From: Clostridium sp. CAG:1000
Lineage (GTDB): Bacteria > Bacillota_I > Bacilli_A > RF39 > UBA660
Direction of reading: 5' to 3'
DNA: 64,000 bases
Assembly (NCBI GenBank): GCA_000436975.1
Contig: HG000345.1
Location: 9,113 to 73,112 of the forward strand
A program made the position numbers and the translations under genes. The first letter of the stretch is position 1; the number at the start of each line of letters is the position of its first letter. Below, one piece after another: positions 48,980 to 57,998 of the stretch. The notes under the pieces were generated by a model. It did no database searches. It saw nothing but the letters and a program-made list of their open reading frames with translations, and had not been told where the DNA came from.

Positions 48980-50178
48980 TTTATAACCACTCTTTCTAAA
49001 TCTTTTTTATTACCTATTATTTTAACAGTATATCTTGATAGTTCATCTGAATCATATATTTTATTTTCTTTTAAATTTTCAATATAAACACTTAGTTTAT
49101 CTCTATAATCTTGTTTTAAAGATATATAAACATTATGATTACTTTTTTTGTTATAAAAATTGTAGTAGCACTCATAATACTTTACCTCAACACCAATCTT
49201 TCCATTCATGCTTTCGTTGTATTCCAGTTCATACTTAGTTTTATAATTACTATTAAAATATATATAAAACTTTTTTGATTCATTTTGAGGTAAATTATAT
49301 TCTTCATATTTTCTTGTAAAATTATATTTATCGCTTACATCCTTAACAGTATCTATTTTACTCATTTTATAAGCAGTTAAAGCAATACCAAAACCTAATA
49401 TAAATAAAATAACTAACAATGATATAAACCATATCATTTTGTCCATTTTTTTCTTAAATAATGTTCTATTGACTAATAATAAAGCCCATAGAGTTAATAA
49501 CATAAGTGAAAATAATATAATATTAATTCCATATATTTTAACACCATCTAATATAGCAAATAAGCCTGCTATAAAGGCAATAGAAGCCCATAACCATAAG
49601 AATAATAGTGTTATAACAACTAATACTTTTAAAACCTTAATAAACATTCTATGTTTTCTTTCTTTTTTAGTTTCAAATAACTTTTTATCTGTAGGAATAC
49701 TACTAATAATAGATATTTCGTTTTTAATATTTTCTTTTAATTCAGAAGATGCCTCCTTAATATTATCAGAAATATTTTTAGTATCTTTTTCAATTTTTTC
49801 TTTAACAGTTTCAATATTATTTTTAATTTTTTGAGTTTTCATCTTTTTCTTAAACATTAAATTAAATTTATCATCGAAATCATTAATTTTATCTTCAAAC
49901 TCTTTTATTTTACTTTTCTTACCTTTATCTTTGCTCTTTTTATTAAAAATATTTTTAATTTTAAAAGGTAAATCACTTTTTTTGTTAAGCTCTATTTCTT
50001 TTTTGGCAATCTCTTCAATATTTCCAAAAGACTTAATTATTACAGTTATCTTTTTACCATTCTTTTTTTCTTCTTCAATAATATTTTTATATTTTAAAAG
50101 AATAGCATCTTTCTTTTTAGTATTCATATTGCCTAGCTTTTCATTTAACTCGTTTAAAAACTTTTGATCTTTTTTCAT
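48976..50178 (-). CDS. Membrane protein with HAAS/DUF1700-like N-terminus
   Basis: 400 residues from ATG 50178. Residues ~1-70 ('FLNELNEKLGNMNTKKKDAI', 'VIIKSFGNIEEIAKKEI') resemble the HAAS/DUF1700 sensor domain. A long Lys-rich coiled coil follows, then four transmembrane segments (~185-300) and a C-terminal extracytoplasmic beta domain. HAAS proteins usually act with PadR regulators; none is adjacent. Tentative. Confidence 0.6.
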   Translation of the reverse strand: MKKDQKFLNELNEKLGNMNTKKKDAILLKYKNIIEEEKKNGKKITVIIKSFGNIEEIAKKEIELNKKSDLPFKIKNIFNKKSKDKGKKSKIKEFEDKINDFDDKFNLMFKKKMKTQKIKNNIETVKEKIEKDTKNISDNIKEASSELKENIKNEISIISSIPTDKKLFETKKERKHRMFIKVLKVLVVITLLFLWLWASIAFIAGLFAILDGVKIYGINIILFSLMLLTLWALLLVNRTLFKKKMDKMIWFISLLVILFILGFGIALTAYKMSKIDTVKDVSDKYNFTRKYEEYNLPQNESKKFYIYFNSNYKTKYELEYNESMNGKIGVEVKYYECYYNFYNKKSNHNVYISLKQDYRDKLSVYIENLKENKIYDSDELSRYTVKIIGNKKDLERVVIN

Positions 50179-50227
50179 CTCATTCACCTTTATTTAAAAT
50201 ATATGATATTCTATTAAACAATATTTG

Positions 50228-50845
50228 TCAATTAAATAATTTATTAATTTCTTTTTTTATTGTCTTCTTTATAGATTTAATTATATCATCAATTAAATCA
50301 TTAATAAAGTCTGTAATAATTTGTGAAATGCTTTTACCCTCACTCTCAGTATTTTCTTTAGTATATGAAGTATCATTGCTTACACTCCATACGCCTATCT
50401 TTTTATTTTTAACACTATGCTCAATATCTTTCAATTCATCAGTGTATAGATAATTTCCATAAATATAAGCCACTTTAGCATAACCCTTTTCAATTAATTC
50501 TTTTTGTAGTAAAGAGTTATCTACATATATCCACCCTAAAGTCCTTTTATATTTATCTGTTTTGTCACTTCCAGGATCATATTCAAGTTCTAGCTTTTTA
50601 GCATTCTTAACTCTATTGCAAGTATAATTACTTGCCTCTTTACCAAAAGGTTCAACTTTCTTTTTAGGGTGAACTGTCTCAGGTGTATCAACCGCAAGAA
50701 ATCTAATAGTTGAAACGTCCCCGTCTATTTTAGCTTTTATCGTATCCCCGTCAACACAAGAATCAAAATCAATTTTGATTCTTTCAGCTTTTATACTTAA
50801 TGGAAATATCATCAAAATAAAAAATATTATTACTACTTTTTTCAT
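50228..50845 (-). CDS. nuc: Secreted thermonuclease (SNase family)
   Basis: 205 residues with an N-terminal signal peptide (MKKVVIIFFILMIFPLSIKA). SNase core: 'DSCVDGDTIKAKIDGDV', 'RFLAVDTPETVHP', 'KRTLGWIYVDNSLLQKELIE' and 'AYIYGNY' contain the Ca2+ ligands and active Arg residues. Secreted nuclease for nutrient DNA/RNA. The C-terminal tail is Lys/Ile rich. Confidence 0.9.
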   Translation of the reverse strand: MKKVVIIFFILMIFPLSIKAERIKIDFDSCVDGDTIKAKIDGDVSTIRFLAVDTPETVHPKKKVEPFGKEASNYTCNRVKNAKKLELEYDPGSDKTDKYKRTLGWIYVDNSLLQKELIEKGYAKVAYIYGNYLYTDELKDIEHSVKNKKIGVWSVSNDTSYTKENTESEGKSISQIITDFINDLIDDIIKSIKKTIKKEINKLFN

Positions 50846-50884
50846 AATAATATTTTATCATATTTATATTTCTTTTAAAATACT

Positions 50885-51193
50885 TTAACTAAGTTCTGAT
50901 AATTTTTTGCTATATTTCGTAAACGATTTTTCAATATTTTTTTCATCCTCTTGAGTTACTGAATACCATCCTTTTGAAAACATAAAGTTATATATTTCTC
51001 TAGCTATATTTTTAGTATCTTCAAATATATTCATAACCTCTTTATATAAATATTTGTTACTCATTTCATTTATCGCAACACTATAATTATTAGATATATT
51101 TTTTTCACTAAGCATTATATCATTTAATATATCTTCTTCATTCATAAATTCATCTTTTATTACTTGATCACTTTCATTTTTAATAATTTTCAT
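50885..51193 (-). CDS. Coat_F-type spore-coat protein
   Basis: 102 residues. 'NDIMLSEKNISNNYSVAINE' and 'MFSKGWYSV' fit the Coat_F/CotF helical family (pattern 'lls.K.....Y..a..E...'...'GWY'). AAGGAGG precedes the ATG. Together with cotJ it supports a sporulating host. It is followed in the operon-like order by a smaller partner 9 bp upstream. Confidence 0.75.
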   Translation of the reverse strand: MKIIKNESDQVIKDEFMNEEDILNDIMLSEKNISNNYSVAINEMSNKYLYKEVMNIFEDTKNIAREIYNFMFSKGWYSVTQEDEKNIEKSFTKYSKKLSELS

Positions 51194-51202
51194 AATTCCT
51201 CC

Positions 51203-51400
51203 TTATTGTAAAATATTTAGTAAATCTTGATAGTGTTTAGAGTGCATCTTTTTAGTTTTAATAAGCAATTTTTTAATTTCTTCATCTTCTATGCATTCTA
51301 AATATGAATAAATTTTCTTATTCATAATAAAATTCCAATTTAACATATCCTCTATGTATAATAAATCTTTCACGGATATTATATTAGGTGTTTCTTTCAT
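51203..51400 (-). CDS. Small partner of Coat_F-type protein
   Basis: 65 residues with AGGAGG before ATG 51400. A two-helix protein 'SVKDLLYIEDMLNWNFIMNK' / 'EEIKKLLIKTKKMHSKHYQD' of the pattern seen in small proteins next to Coat_F genes in Clostridia and Bacilli. Probably a spore-coat or ferritin-like helper; inferred from context. Confidence 0.65.
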   Translation of the reverse strand: MKETPNIISVKDLLYIEDMLNWNFIMNKKIYSYLECIEDEEIKKLLIKTKKMHSKHYQDLLNILQ

Positions 51401-51470
51401 ATTTTTTACCTCCTAGTTATATTATTTACAAAAGTGAATATAATAATAATGTAAAAAAATTCCAAAAATT

Positions 51471-51497
51471 TTAGCACTTTCTATTGACAAGTGCTAA
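51471..51497. promoter_or_regulatory. CIRCE-like HrcA operator of hsp20
   Basis: TTAGCACTT-N9-AAGTGCTAA is a perfect inverted repeat matching the CIRCE consensus apart from the inner base. It overlaps the -35 box TTGACA (51484-51489); TATAAT is at 51506-51511. HrcA repression of the small heat-shock gene is expected. Confidence 0.85.
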
Positions 51498-51535
51498 TTA
51501 TTGAGTATAATTATAATTGTAAGGAGATGATAATA

Positions 51536-51934
51536 ATGAGTTTATTACCAGGAAAATTTTATTTAGATGATTTCTTTGATGATTTCGCATTACCTAAAAT
51601 GCCAAAAATGGAATTGATGAAGACTGATGTCTATGAGAAAGGTGGTAACATTCATATTGAAATGGATGTCCCAGGATTTGATAAAAATGACATTAAAATT
51701 GATGTAGATGATGGTGTATTAACTATCGAAGCAGAAAAAGAAGAATCAAAAGAAGATAAAGAAGGTAAAAATTATTATAGAAGAGAAAGATCTTATGGTT
51801 CATTCAAAAGACAATTCAATGTTGGAAGCATTAAAGAAAATGAAATCAATGCCAAATTCCACAATGGTGTGTTAAAAATCTCTTTCCCAAAAGAAGAAAA
51901 GAAAGAAACAAAGAAATTTATCGAAATAAAATAA
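51536..51934 (+). CDS. hsp20: Small heat-shock protein, Hsp20 family
   Basis: 132 residues from ATG 51536 (AAGGAGATG). Alpha-crystallin domain: 'MKTDVYEKGGNIHIEMDVPG', 'DDGVLTIEAEKEESKEDKEG', 'YGSFKRQFNVGSIKENEINA' and 'HNGVLKISFPK', with a short C-terminal tail. ATP-independent holdase. CIRCE-like operator upstream, bidirectional terminator downstream. Confidence 0.95.
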   Translation: MSLLPGKFYLDDFFDDFALPKMPKMELMKTDVYEKGGNIHIEMDVPGFDKNDIKIDVDDGVLTIEAEKEESKEDKEGKNYYRRERSYGSFKRQFNVGSIKENEINAKFHNGVLKISFPKEEKKETKKFIEIK

Positions 51935-51941
51935 ATAAATC

Positions 51942-51975
51942 AAAAAGGTTCACTAATTTAGTGAACCTTTTATTT
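51942..51975. terminator. Bidirectional terminator hsp20/ychF
   Basis: AAAGGTTCACTAA/TTAGTGAACCTTT with T-runs on both strands. Confidence 0.9.
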
Positions 51976-53076
51976 TGTAACATTAAATCTAAATAAACAA
52001 ATATCTCCATCCTGCATAATATAGTCTTTTCCTTCAAGTCTAGCGCGTCCTGCTTCTTTGACTTTAATTTCGCTCCCATACTTAACTAAATCATCATAAC
52101 TCATTACCTCAGCTTTAATAAATCCTTTTTGAAAATCAGTATGAATAAGCCCTGCGCATTCAGGAGCAGTCATGCCATCTTTAAATGTCCATGCTCTTAC
52201 TTCATCGCTACCAACAGTAAAAAAAGTTTTAAGACCAAGCAAATGATAAGTATTATGTATTAAAGAATCTAATCCACTGTTTTGAATTCCTAGGTCTTTT
52301 AAAAATTCTTTTTTAGATTCTTCATCTAATTCAGATAATTCGCTTTCTATTTTGGCACACATAAGTACTACACTAGATTTTTCTTTAGAAGCATATTCTC
52401 TTACTTTATTAACATAAGGATTATCATTGGTTAATAAATCATCTTCAGAAACATTTGCTAAATATATAAAAGGTTTATTCGTAATCAAATTATATGTCTT
52501 TATTAATTTAGATTCTTTTTCATCAAATTCTTTAAGTCTAAGCATTTTGCCAGAACTTAGAATTTCTTTTAGTTTCTTCAATAAAGAAACTTCATATAAA
52601 CCTTCTTTATCATTAGAAGTTGTTGCCTTCTTTTCTATTTTAGCAAGTCTATTTTCTACTATTTCTAAATCACTTAAAATTAATTCATAATTTACAATTT
52701 CTATATCCCTTATAGGATCAATAGTTCCTTCGACATGGATAATATCTTTATTTTCAAAGCATCTAATAACTTGAACTATTGCATCTACCTCTCTAATATT
52801 AGCAAGGAACTTATTGCCAAGACCTTCGCCTGTTGATGCACCTTTAACAAGACCTGCTATGTCTATAAACTCATATTGGGTTGCTATTAATCTTTCTGGC
52901 ATATACATATCATTTAAAACTTCAAGCCTTTTATCTGGTACTGTAACAACGCCTACATTTGGATCAATAGTCGCAAATGGATAATTTGCTGCCAAAATAT
53001 TTTTCTTTGTTATTGCATTAAATAATGTACTCTTCCCTACATTAGGAAGACCAATAATACCTGCTTTAAGTGCCAT
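51970..53076 (-). CDS. ychF: YchF/Obg-like ribosome-associated ATPase
   Basis: 368 residues. 'GIIGLPNVGKSTLFNAITKK' P-loop, 'NYPFATIDPNVGVV', 'FIDIAGLVKGASTGEGLGNK', the ATP-type NxxE region 'LANVSEDDL', and C-terminal TGS-like 'GSDEVRAWTFKDGMTAPECA'. It is a universal translation/stress ATPase. In Bacillota it lies near soj/spo0J and the origin, as here. Confidence 0.95.
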   Translation of the reverse strand: MALKAGIIGLPNVGKSTLFNAITKKNILAANYPFATIDPNVGVVTVPDKRLEVLNDMYMPERLIATQYEFIDIAGLVKGASTGEGLGNKFLANIREVDAIVQVIRCFENKDIIHVEGTIDPIRDIEIVNYELILSDLEIVENRLAKIEKKATTSNDKEGLYEVSLLKKLKEILSSGKMLRLKEFDEKESKLIKTYNLITNKPFIYLANVSEDDLLTNDNPYVNKVREYASKEKSSVVLMCAKIESELSELDEESKKEFLKDLGIQNSGLDSLIHNTYHLLGLKTFFTVGSDEVRAWTFKDGMTAPECAGLIHTDFQKGFIKAEVMSYDDLVKYGSEIKVKEAGRARLEGKDYIMQDGDICLFRFNVTK

Positions 53077-54595
53077 ATACTACCCCCGGATAAGAGCCAA
53101 TACCAATTGGTATGCCAATTAAATAGAAACCAACTAATACTATAGCCCATATTATTAATGAATATACACTGTATGGAATAAGTGTCTTAATGCTACCAAA
53201 AAGCGTAACCATTTCACCTTTATTATATTTTTCCATAAATGCTATATAAATTACAAAATACATAAATAGTGGTGTTAAACCATTAGTAATACTATCTCCT
53301 GCTACATAAACTAACTGAGAAAACTCAGGACTAATACTGGCATTCATAAACAATGGAACAATTACAGAAGATAACATACTCCACTTTACTATTGAACTTG
53401 GACAAAATATATTAGCAATAGCTATGCAAATCAATGTAATAAGTATTAACCCAATTCCCGTAAAATTTAAACTACCAATTAATGATGATATGAATCCTGT
53501 TATAACAAGTCCTATGTGACTTTCTTCATAAACATTAATAAATAATGATGCAAAGAATATAAGAACTATAATACTGCCGATATCGTCAAGGGAGTGACCT
53601 AAACTATCAGTAACATCTTTATTATTCTTAATAGTCTTTGTCATAAAACCATATCCTATACCTATTAAGAAAAATGCAAATGTCACAATAAATATAAACC
53701 CTTTGGCAAACAATGAATTATTACCAAAAATCATGTCTATATATCTTTCACCACTGTGATCAAGAAATGCTCCTGAAAGTGGTAATCCTGGTATTATCAT
53801 ATATATTATCAATAAAGTATATATAATTCCAAGGCCTAATCCAATAATTAAACCTCTTAATTCTTTATTAGTTATTACAAGAACCTCTTCATCAGATTCA
53901 TACCTAGGTAACTTAGGCATAACCTTTTTTTCAGTAATATATGTAAATACCACAGAAATCGCTATTAATAATACAATCATAATAAATAACGCAAAGAATA
54001 TTCCAATTTTATATTTAGGATCTAGAGTTTTAGCAGCATTAATTGTTAATGTTAAAAGACTACTATCATTTGAAGACAGAAATACATTGATACCATATCC
54101 AAATGATAATGATGCAAATGAAGCAATAATACCCCCAAGTGGATTTCTTCTACCATATTTAAATAGTAACGCTGCAATGGGTAACATGATAACAAATCCA
54201 GAATTTCCTAATATTGAAAATAATAAACATATAAATATTAATATAAATGTAACAGTGTTTCTTTTAGAATTTCTGGTAAGTATCGTAAAAAAGCTACGCA
54301 TGAATCCAGTTTTTTCTAATATTCCAAGACCTATTAATATAATTATCAAAGTAGCCAATGGCTCAAAATTAACAAAACCATTAACAGCAGAAGTTACAAT
54401 ATGTTTAATACCACTAGTACTAAATAAGTTTTCTACTTCAATTACATTATTAACAACTTCATTTGAAACAGTATTAACAGTAGAATATTCTGCTTGTATG
54501 TTTAATAAATGTAAAAATCCGCTTAATACAATTACTATAATAGTCATTATAATAAAGGTCATTATAGGACTTAGTTTAACTTTCTTTTTAAACAT
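53066..54595 (-). CDS. AbgT-family transporter
   Basis: 509 residues, about 11 transmembrane helices. 'GFVNFEPLATLIIILIGLGI', 'ILGNSGFVIMLPIAALLFKY' and 'CPSSIVKWSMLSSVIVPLFM' fit the AbgT family (p-aminobenzoyl-glutamate uptake or sulfonamide/drug efflux). It is inserted between DUF951 and ychF, overlapping both neighbours by a few bases. Confidence 0.88.
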   Translation of the reverse strand: MFKKKVKLSPIMTFIIMTIIVIVLSGFLHLLNIQAEYSTVNTVSNEVVNNVIEVENLFSTSGIKHIVTSAVNGFVNFEPLATLIIILIGLGILEKTGFMRSFFTILTRNSKRNTVTFILIFICLLFSILGNSGFVIMLPIAALLFKYGRRNPLGGIIASFASLSFGYGINVFLSSNDSSLLTLTINAAKTLDPKYKIGIFFALFIMIVLLIAISVVFTYITEKKVMPKLPRYESDEEVLVITNKELRGLIIGLGLGIIYTLLIIYMIIPGLPLSGAFLDHSGERYIDMIFGNNSLFAKGFIFIVTFAFFLIGIGYGFMTKTIKNNKDVTDSLGHSLDDIGSIIVLIFFASLFINVYEESHIGLVITGFISSLIGSLNFTGIGLILITLICIAIANIFCPSSIVKWSMLSSVIVPLFMNASISPEFSQLVYVAGDSITNGLTPLFMYFVIYIAFMEKYNKGEMVTLFGSIKTLIPYSVYSLIIWAIVLVGFYLIGIPIGIGSYPGVVYGT

Positions 54596-54780
54596 TAGTA
54601 TTCCTCAACTTTCTTAAGTTTTTTATCAAATTCAACTCTATCAATCATTATAGAGCGACCACATTTAATACACTTAATTTTTATATCAACACCCACTCTT
54701 GTTATTTCCCACATATTAGTACCACATGGATGTTGTTTTTTCATTATAACTTTACTTCCTATTTTATATTTATTTTCCAT
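54595..54780 (-). CDS. DUF951 protein
   Basis: 61 residues. 'GSKVIMKKQHPCGTNMWEIT' and 'IKCIKCGRSIMIDRVEFDK' match DUF951, a small zinc-binding protein found beside parB/ychF in most Bacillota. Function unknown. Confidence 0.92.
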   Translation of the reverse strand: MENKYKIGSKVIMKKQHPCGTNMWEITRVGVDIKIKCIKCGRSIMIDRVEFDKKLKKVEEY

Positions 54781-54781
54781 A

Positions 54782-55663
54782 TTAATCTATATTTACTTCG
54801 ATATTTAATATCTCTAATATTCTTTCTAAATCTTTTTCACTGTTAAATGGTATAACAACTTTTTTATTTTTTATTCTTACTCTATTTCCTAATTTATCAG
54901 TCATAATGTCTTCAACATATTTATATTCATTTTCTTGTTTAATTTTAACTATTTTGTTTTTTCTCTCAAAAACAGGGTTTGCTGCGATTGCTTCTAGGTC
55001 ATGAACAGATAAATGTTCAAATTTAACTCTTTCACATAATTGTAACATTTTTTCTTTATCTTCTAATTTGCTTAATACTCTAGCATGACCCATAGAAATA
55101 TATCCATTTAAAATATCATTTTTAATTTCTTGTGGTAATCTTAAGATACCTAACATATTAGTTACATGAGTTCTACTTTTACCAATTTTTTTAGCTAATT
55201 CTTCTTGAGTTATATTTAATGCTTTGATTATTCCAGCATATGCTTCGGCTTCTTCAATGGCTGTTAAGTCTTCTCTTTGAATATTCTCTAAAAGAGCTAT
55301 CTCCATCATTTCATTATCAGTAAAATCTTTAACTATAGCAGGTATTGTCTCTTTACCGATAAGTTCACATGCTTTAGTTCTTCTTTCACCAGCAACTATT
55401 TCATAACCTTTTACACTTTTAGTAACTATAATAGGCTCTAATACACCATATTCTTTTATTGAATTAGCAAGTTCTACTAATTTTTCTTGATCAAATGTTC
55501 TTCTAGGTTGATATGGGTTACTTCTTAATTCTTTTATGTTTATTTCAACTACATTTTCCTTAGGAGTTGTTTCAATTATTTCCTCAATAGGATCTACATA
55601 TAATGATTCATTACTAAATAACTGTTCTAATCCTTTACCTAATGCCTTTCTTTTATTTTCCAT
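54782..55663 (-). CDS. parB: Chromosome partitioning protein ParB (Spo0J)
   Basis: 293 residues. 'ALGKGLEQLF' start, 'LRSNPYQPRRTFDQEKLVEL', 'YEIVAGERRTKACEL' (CTP-binding GERR), 'ALLENIQREDLTAIEEAEAY' and the helix-turn-helix 'EELAKKIGKSRTHVTNMLGI', then a C-terminal dimer domain. It binds parS, loads SMC and works with ParA. I found no 16-bp parS sequence in this window. Confidence 0.96.
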   Translation of the reverse strand: MENKRKALGKGLEQLFSNESLYVDPIEEIIETTPKENVVEINIKELRSNPYQPRRTFDQEKLVELANSIKEYGVLEPIIVTKSVKGYEIVAGERRTKACELIGKETIPAIVKDFTDNEMMEIALLENIQREDLTAIEEAEAYAGIIKALNITQEELAKKIGKSRTHVTNMLGILRLPQEIKNDILNGYISMGHARVLSKLEDKEKMLQLCERVKFEHLSVHDLEAIAANPVFERKNKIVKIKQENEYKYVEDIMTDKLGNRVRIKNKKVVIPFNSEKDLERILEILNIEVNID

Positions 55664-56438
55664 TTCTTTCTATCACCTCTTTTGCTAAGTTTAGATATGC
55701 TAAAGCCCCTTTACTTTTTGGATCATATTCTATAATTGGTTTCCCATGAGATGGAGCCTCTACTAATTTAACTAATCTAGGTATTATTGTACTGAAAACC
55801 TTTTCATTAAAGAACTTTCTTACATCTTCTACTACTTCTAATCCTAATAGTGTCCTTCCATCAAGCATAGTCAAAAGAACACCTTCTATATCTAAATTTG
55901 GATTTACTTTTTTCTGTATATTTAAAATTGTATGTAATAACTGATTAACACCCTCTAGTGAATAATATTCACATTGAATAGGTATTAAAACAGAATCAGA
56001 TGCTGCTAGTGCATTAGTAGTTAAAATACCTAAATTTGGTGGACAGTCTATGATAATATAATCATATCTATCTTTAATAGTTGCAAGTTGTTTTTTTAAC
56101 TGTTCAGTTATTATAAATTCTTTGTCTTGAACGCTTATTTGTATTAATTCAATATCTACACCTGCAAGGTCTATTAATGCAGGTATTATACTTAAATTTT
56201 TAAATGGTGTTTTAATAATAGTATCTTTAATATCACACTCACCCATTATTACATTATATATACTTTTTTTAATTTTAACTCTATCAATTCCAAGTCCAGT
56301 TGTACTGTTACTTTGTGGATCTAAGTCTATTAGTAAAACCTTTTCCCCTAGATAACCCAAGGAACTAGATAAGTTTATACTAGTTGTTGTTTTTCCTACT
56401 CCACCTTTTTGATTTACTAATGATATAATTTTTCCCAC
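55653..56438 (-). CDS. parA: Chromosome partitioning ATPase ParA (Soj)
   Basis: 261 residues from a GTG start at 56438 (AGAGAGG upstream). Deviant Walker A 'NQKGGVGKTTTSINLSSSLG', 'VLLIDLDPQSNSTTGLG' and 'YIIIDCPPNLGILTTNALAA'. Works with ParB in origin segregation and, in spore-formers, replication control. Overlaps parB by 11 bp. Confidence 0.96.
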   Translation of the reverse strand: MGKIISLVNQKGGVGKTTTSINLSSSLGYLGEKVLLIDLDPQSNSTTGLGIDRVKIKKSIYNVIMGECDIKDTIIKTPFKNLSIIPALIDLAGVDIELIQISVQDKEFIITEQLKKQLATIKDRYDYIIIDCPPNLGILTTNALAASDSVLIPIQCEYYSLEGVNQLLHTILNIQKKVNPNLDIEGVLLTMLDGRTLLGLEVVEDVRKFFNEKVFSTIIPRLVKLVEAPSHGKPIIEYDPKSKGALAYLNLAKEVIERNGK

Positions 56439-56581
56439 GATAGTTACCTCTCTTATCTATTAAATATTTTAACATATATTGCTTTTTTTTGAAATATAAA
56501 ACTACAAATATTAAGAAAGAAAATAAAAAAACTATATAAAATTTATAGTTTCTTTACAATAAATATATATTTAAACTTCAA

Positions 56582-57973
56582 TTATTTTACTCTATCTAAT
56601 ATATCCCTAGCAGCTACTAAACCAGTTGCAGCAGCAGTAACAATATTGCCTGCTTTTCCAGAACCATCTCCTATGAAATATATATCATAATCATTTAATT
56701 TAAATTTGTTATTTGTATCTATTTCATTACTAAAGAATTTAATTTCAGGACCATATAACAATGTCTCATCATTATTAACTCCTGGTATTATTTTATCTAA
56801 CTTTTCTAATCCTTCAAGAATATTAGTAATTATCCTATGAGGAAGTACTAAAGATAAATCTCCAGCAACACAGTCTTTTAAAGTTGGCTCAATAAATCCT
56901 TTGTTTATTCTCTTCCATTCACTTCTTCTTCCTTTTTTTAAATCCCTAAGTGATTGAATAATTGGTTTACCATCTCCTAAAGTATTTGCTATTCTGGCTA
57001 TACTCTCACCATAGAGTCTTGTGTTAGTAACCGGCTCAGTAAGACCAACTTTACTGATAAAAGCAAAATTAGAATTATCAGACTTAACATCCTTTAACGA
57101 ATGTCCATTTACGCATATAAAACCATAATAGTTTTCTTTCGCCACAAAACCACCTGGGTTAGTACAAAAAGTTCTTATCTCATCTGTATATGTATCTGTT
57201 TTAATAAATATAGTTGGATCATAAATAATATTAGTAATATCTTCTAATATTTCTTTTCTTACCTCGACTCTTACACCAATTTCAATACTTTGACTAGTGT
57301 ATGGAATATTGTATTTATCAGCAAGTTCTTGTACCCATTTGGCACCAGTTCTACCGGGAGCTATTATGACATGTTTAGCAATTAAATTATCTTTATTTTC
57401 AATTACTATTTCATGTTCTTCTTTCTTTTTACTAATTATATCAATAACATTAGATGTCTCATAAACATCCACACCTCTGTTTTCTAAATAATCAGTAAAA
57501 TCCTTAATGTATGCTGGTAACTTATCACTACCAAGGTGTTTTTGCTTAATAATTAATAGTCTAGCTCCTGTTTTAGCAACTTCTTTCTTTATTTCGTTTG
57601 CTTCATTCATGTTTGATGGATACACATCACTATCCATCTTAAATCTATTAAATATTTTCTCAGTGTCATCTATTAATTTATTAGCTTCACTTTGACTCAT
57701 ATATTTAAATAAATCACTCTTACCCAATTTTGGTATAAAGTTAAGTTTACCATCGGAGAATGTACCTGCGCCACCATATCCAGATAAAATTTGACATGTT
57801 TTGCAATTAACACATTTACCACCATTAACTTTCATTGGACACATTCTTGACTCAGCCCTGTGTCCTTTATCAACAATAGCAACTTTTAATTTATTATTTT
57901 TTTCAATAAGTTCATACGCCGCGAATAAACCAGCAGGGCCTGCTCCGACTATAACAACATCATACTTTTTCAT
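56582..57973 (-). CDS. FAD-dependent dehydrogenase (COG2509-like)
   Basis: 463 residues from ATG 57973 (AAGGAG). Dinucleotide-binding 'DVVIVGAGPAGLFAAYELIE', a Cys-rich 'MCPMKVNGGKCVNCKTCQIL' segment then 'GYGGAGTFSDGKLNF', and C-terminal 'FIGDGSGKAGNIVTAAATGL'. This is the uncharacterised FAD-dependent oxidoreductase family common in gut Bacillota. The Cys cluster may hold a metal or redox centre. Substrate unknown. It is 25 bp after the AMP-ligase gene. Confidence 0.88.
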   Translation of the reverse strand: MKKYDVVIVGAGPAGLFAAYELIEKNNKLKVAIVDKGHRAESRMCPMKVNGGKCVNCKTCQILSGYGGAGTFSDGKLNFIPKLGKSDLFKYMSQSEANKLIDDTEKIFNRFKMDSDVYPSNMNEANEIKKEVAKTGARLLIIKQKHLGSDKLPAYIKDFTDYLENRGVDVYETSNVIDIISKKKEEHEIVIENKDNLIAKHVIIAPGRTGAKWVQELADKYNIPYTSQSIEIGVRVEVRKEILEDITNIIYDPTIFIKTDTYTDEIRTFCTNPGGFVAKENYYGFICVNGHSLKDVKSDNSNFAFISKVGLTEPVTNTRLYGESIARIANTLGDGKPIIQSLRDLKKGRRSEWKRINKGFIEPTLKDCVAGDLSLVLPHRIITNILEGLEKLDKIIPGVNNDETLLYGPEIKFFSNEIDTNNKFKLNDYDIYFIGDGSGKAGNIVTAAATGLVAARDILDRVK

Positions 57974-57998
57974 AATTTCTCCTTTTTTATACACATAT

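Noticed and set aside
54782..56520. Searched for a parS site around parA/parB
   Set aside because: No 16-bp palindrome close to TGTTYCACGTGRAACA was seen in this interval or elsewhere in the window.
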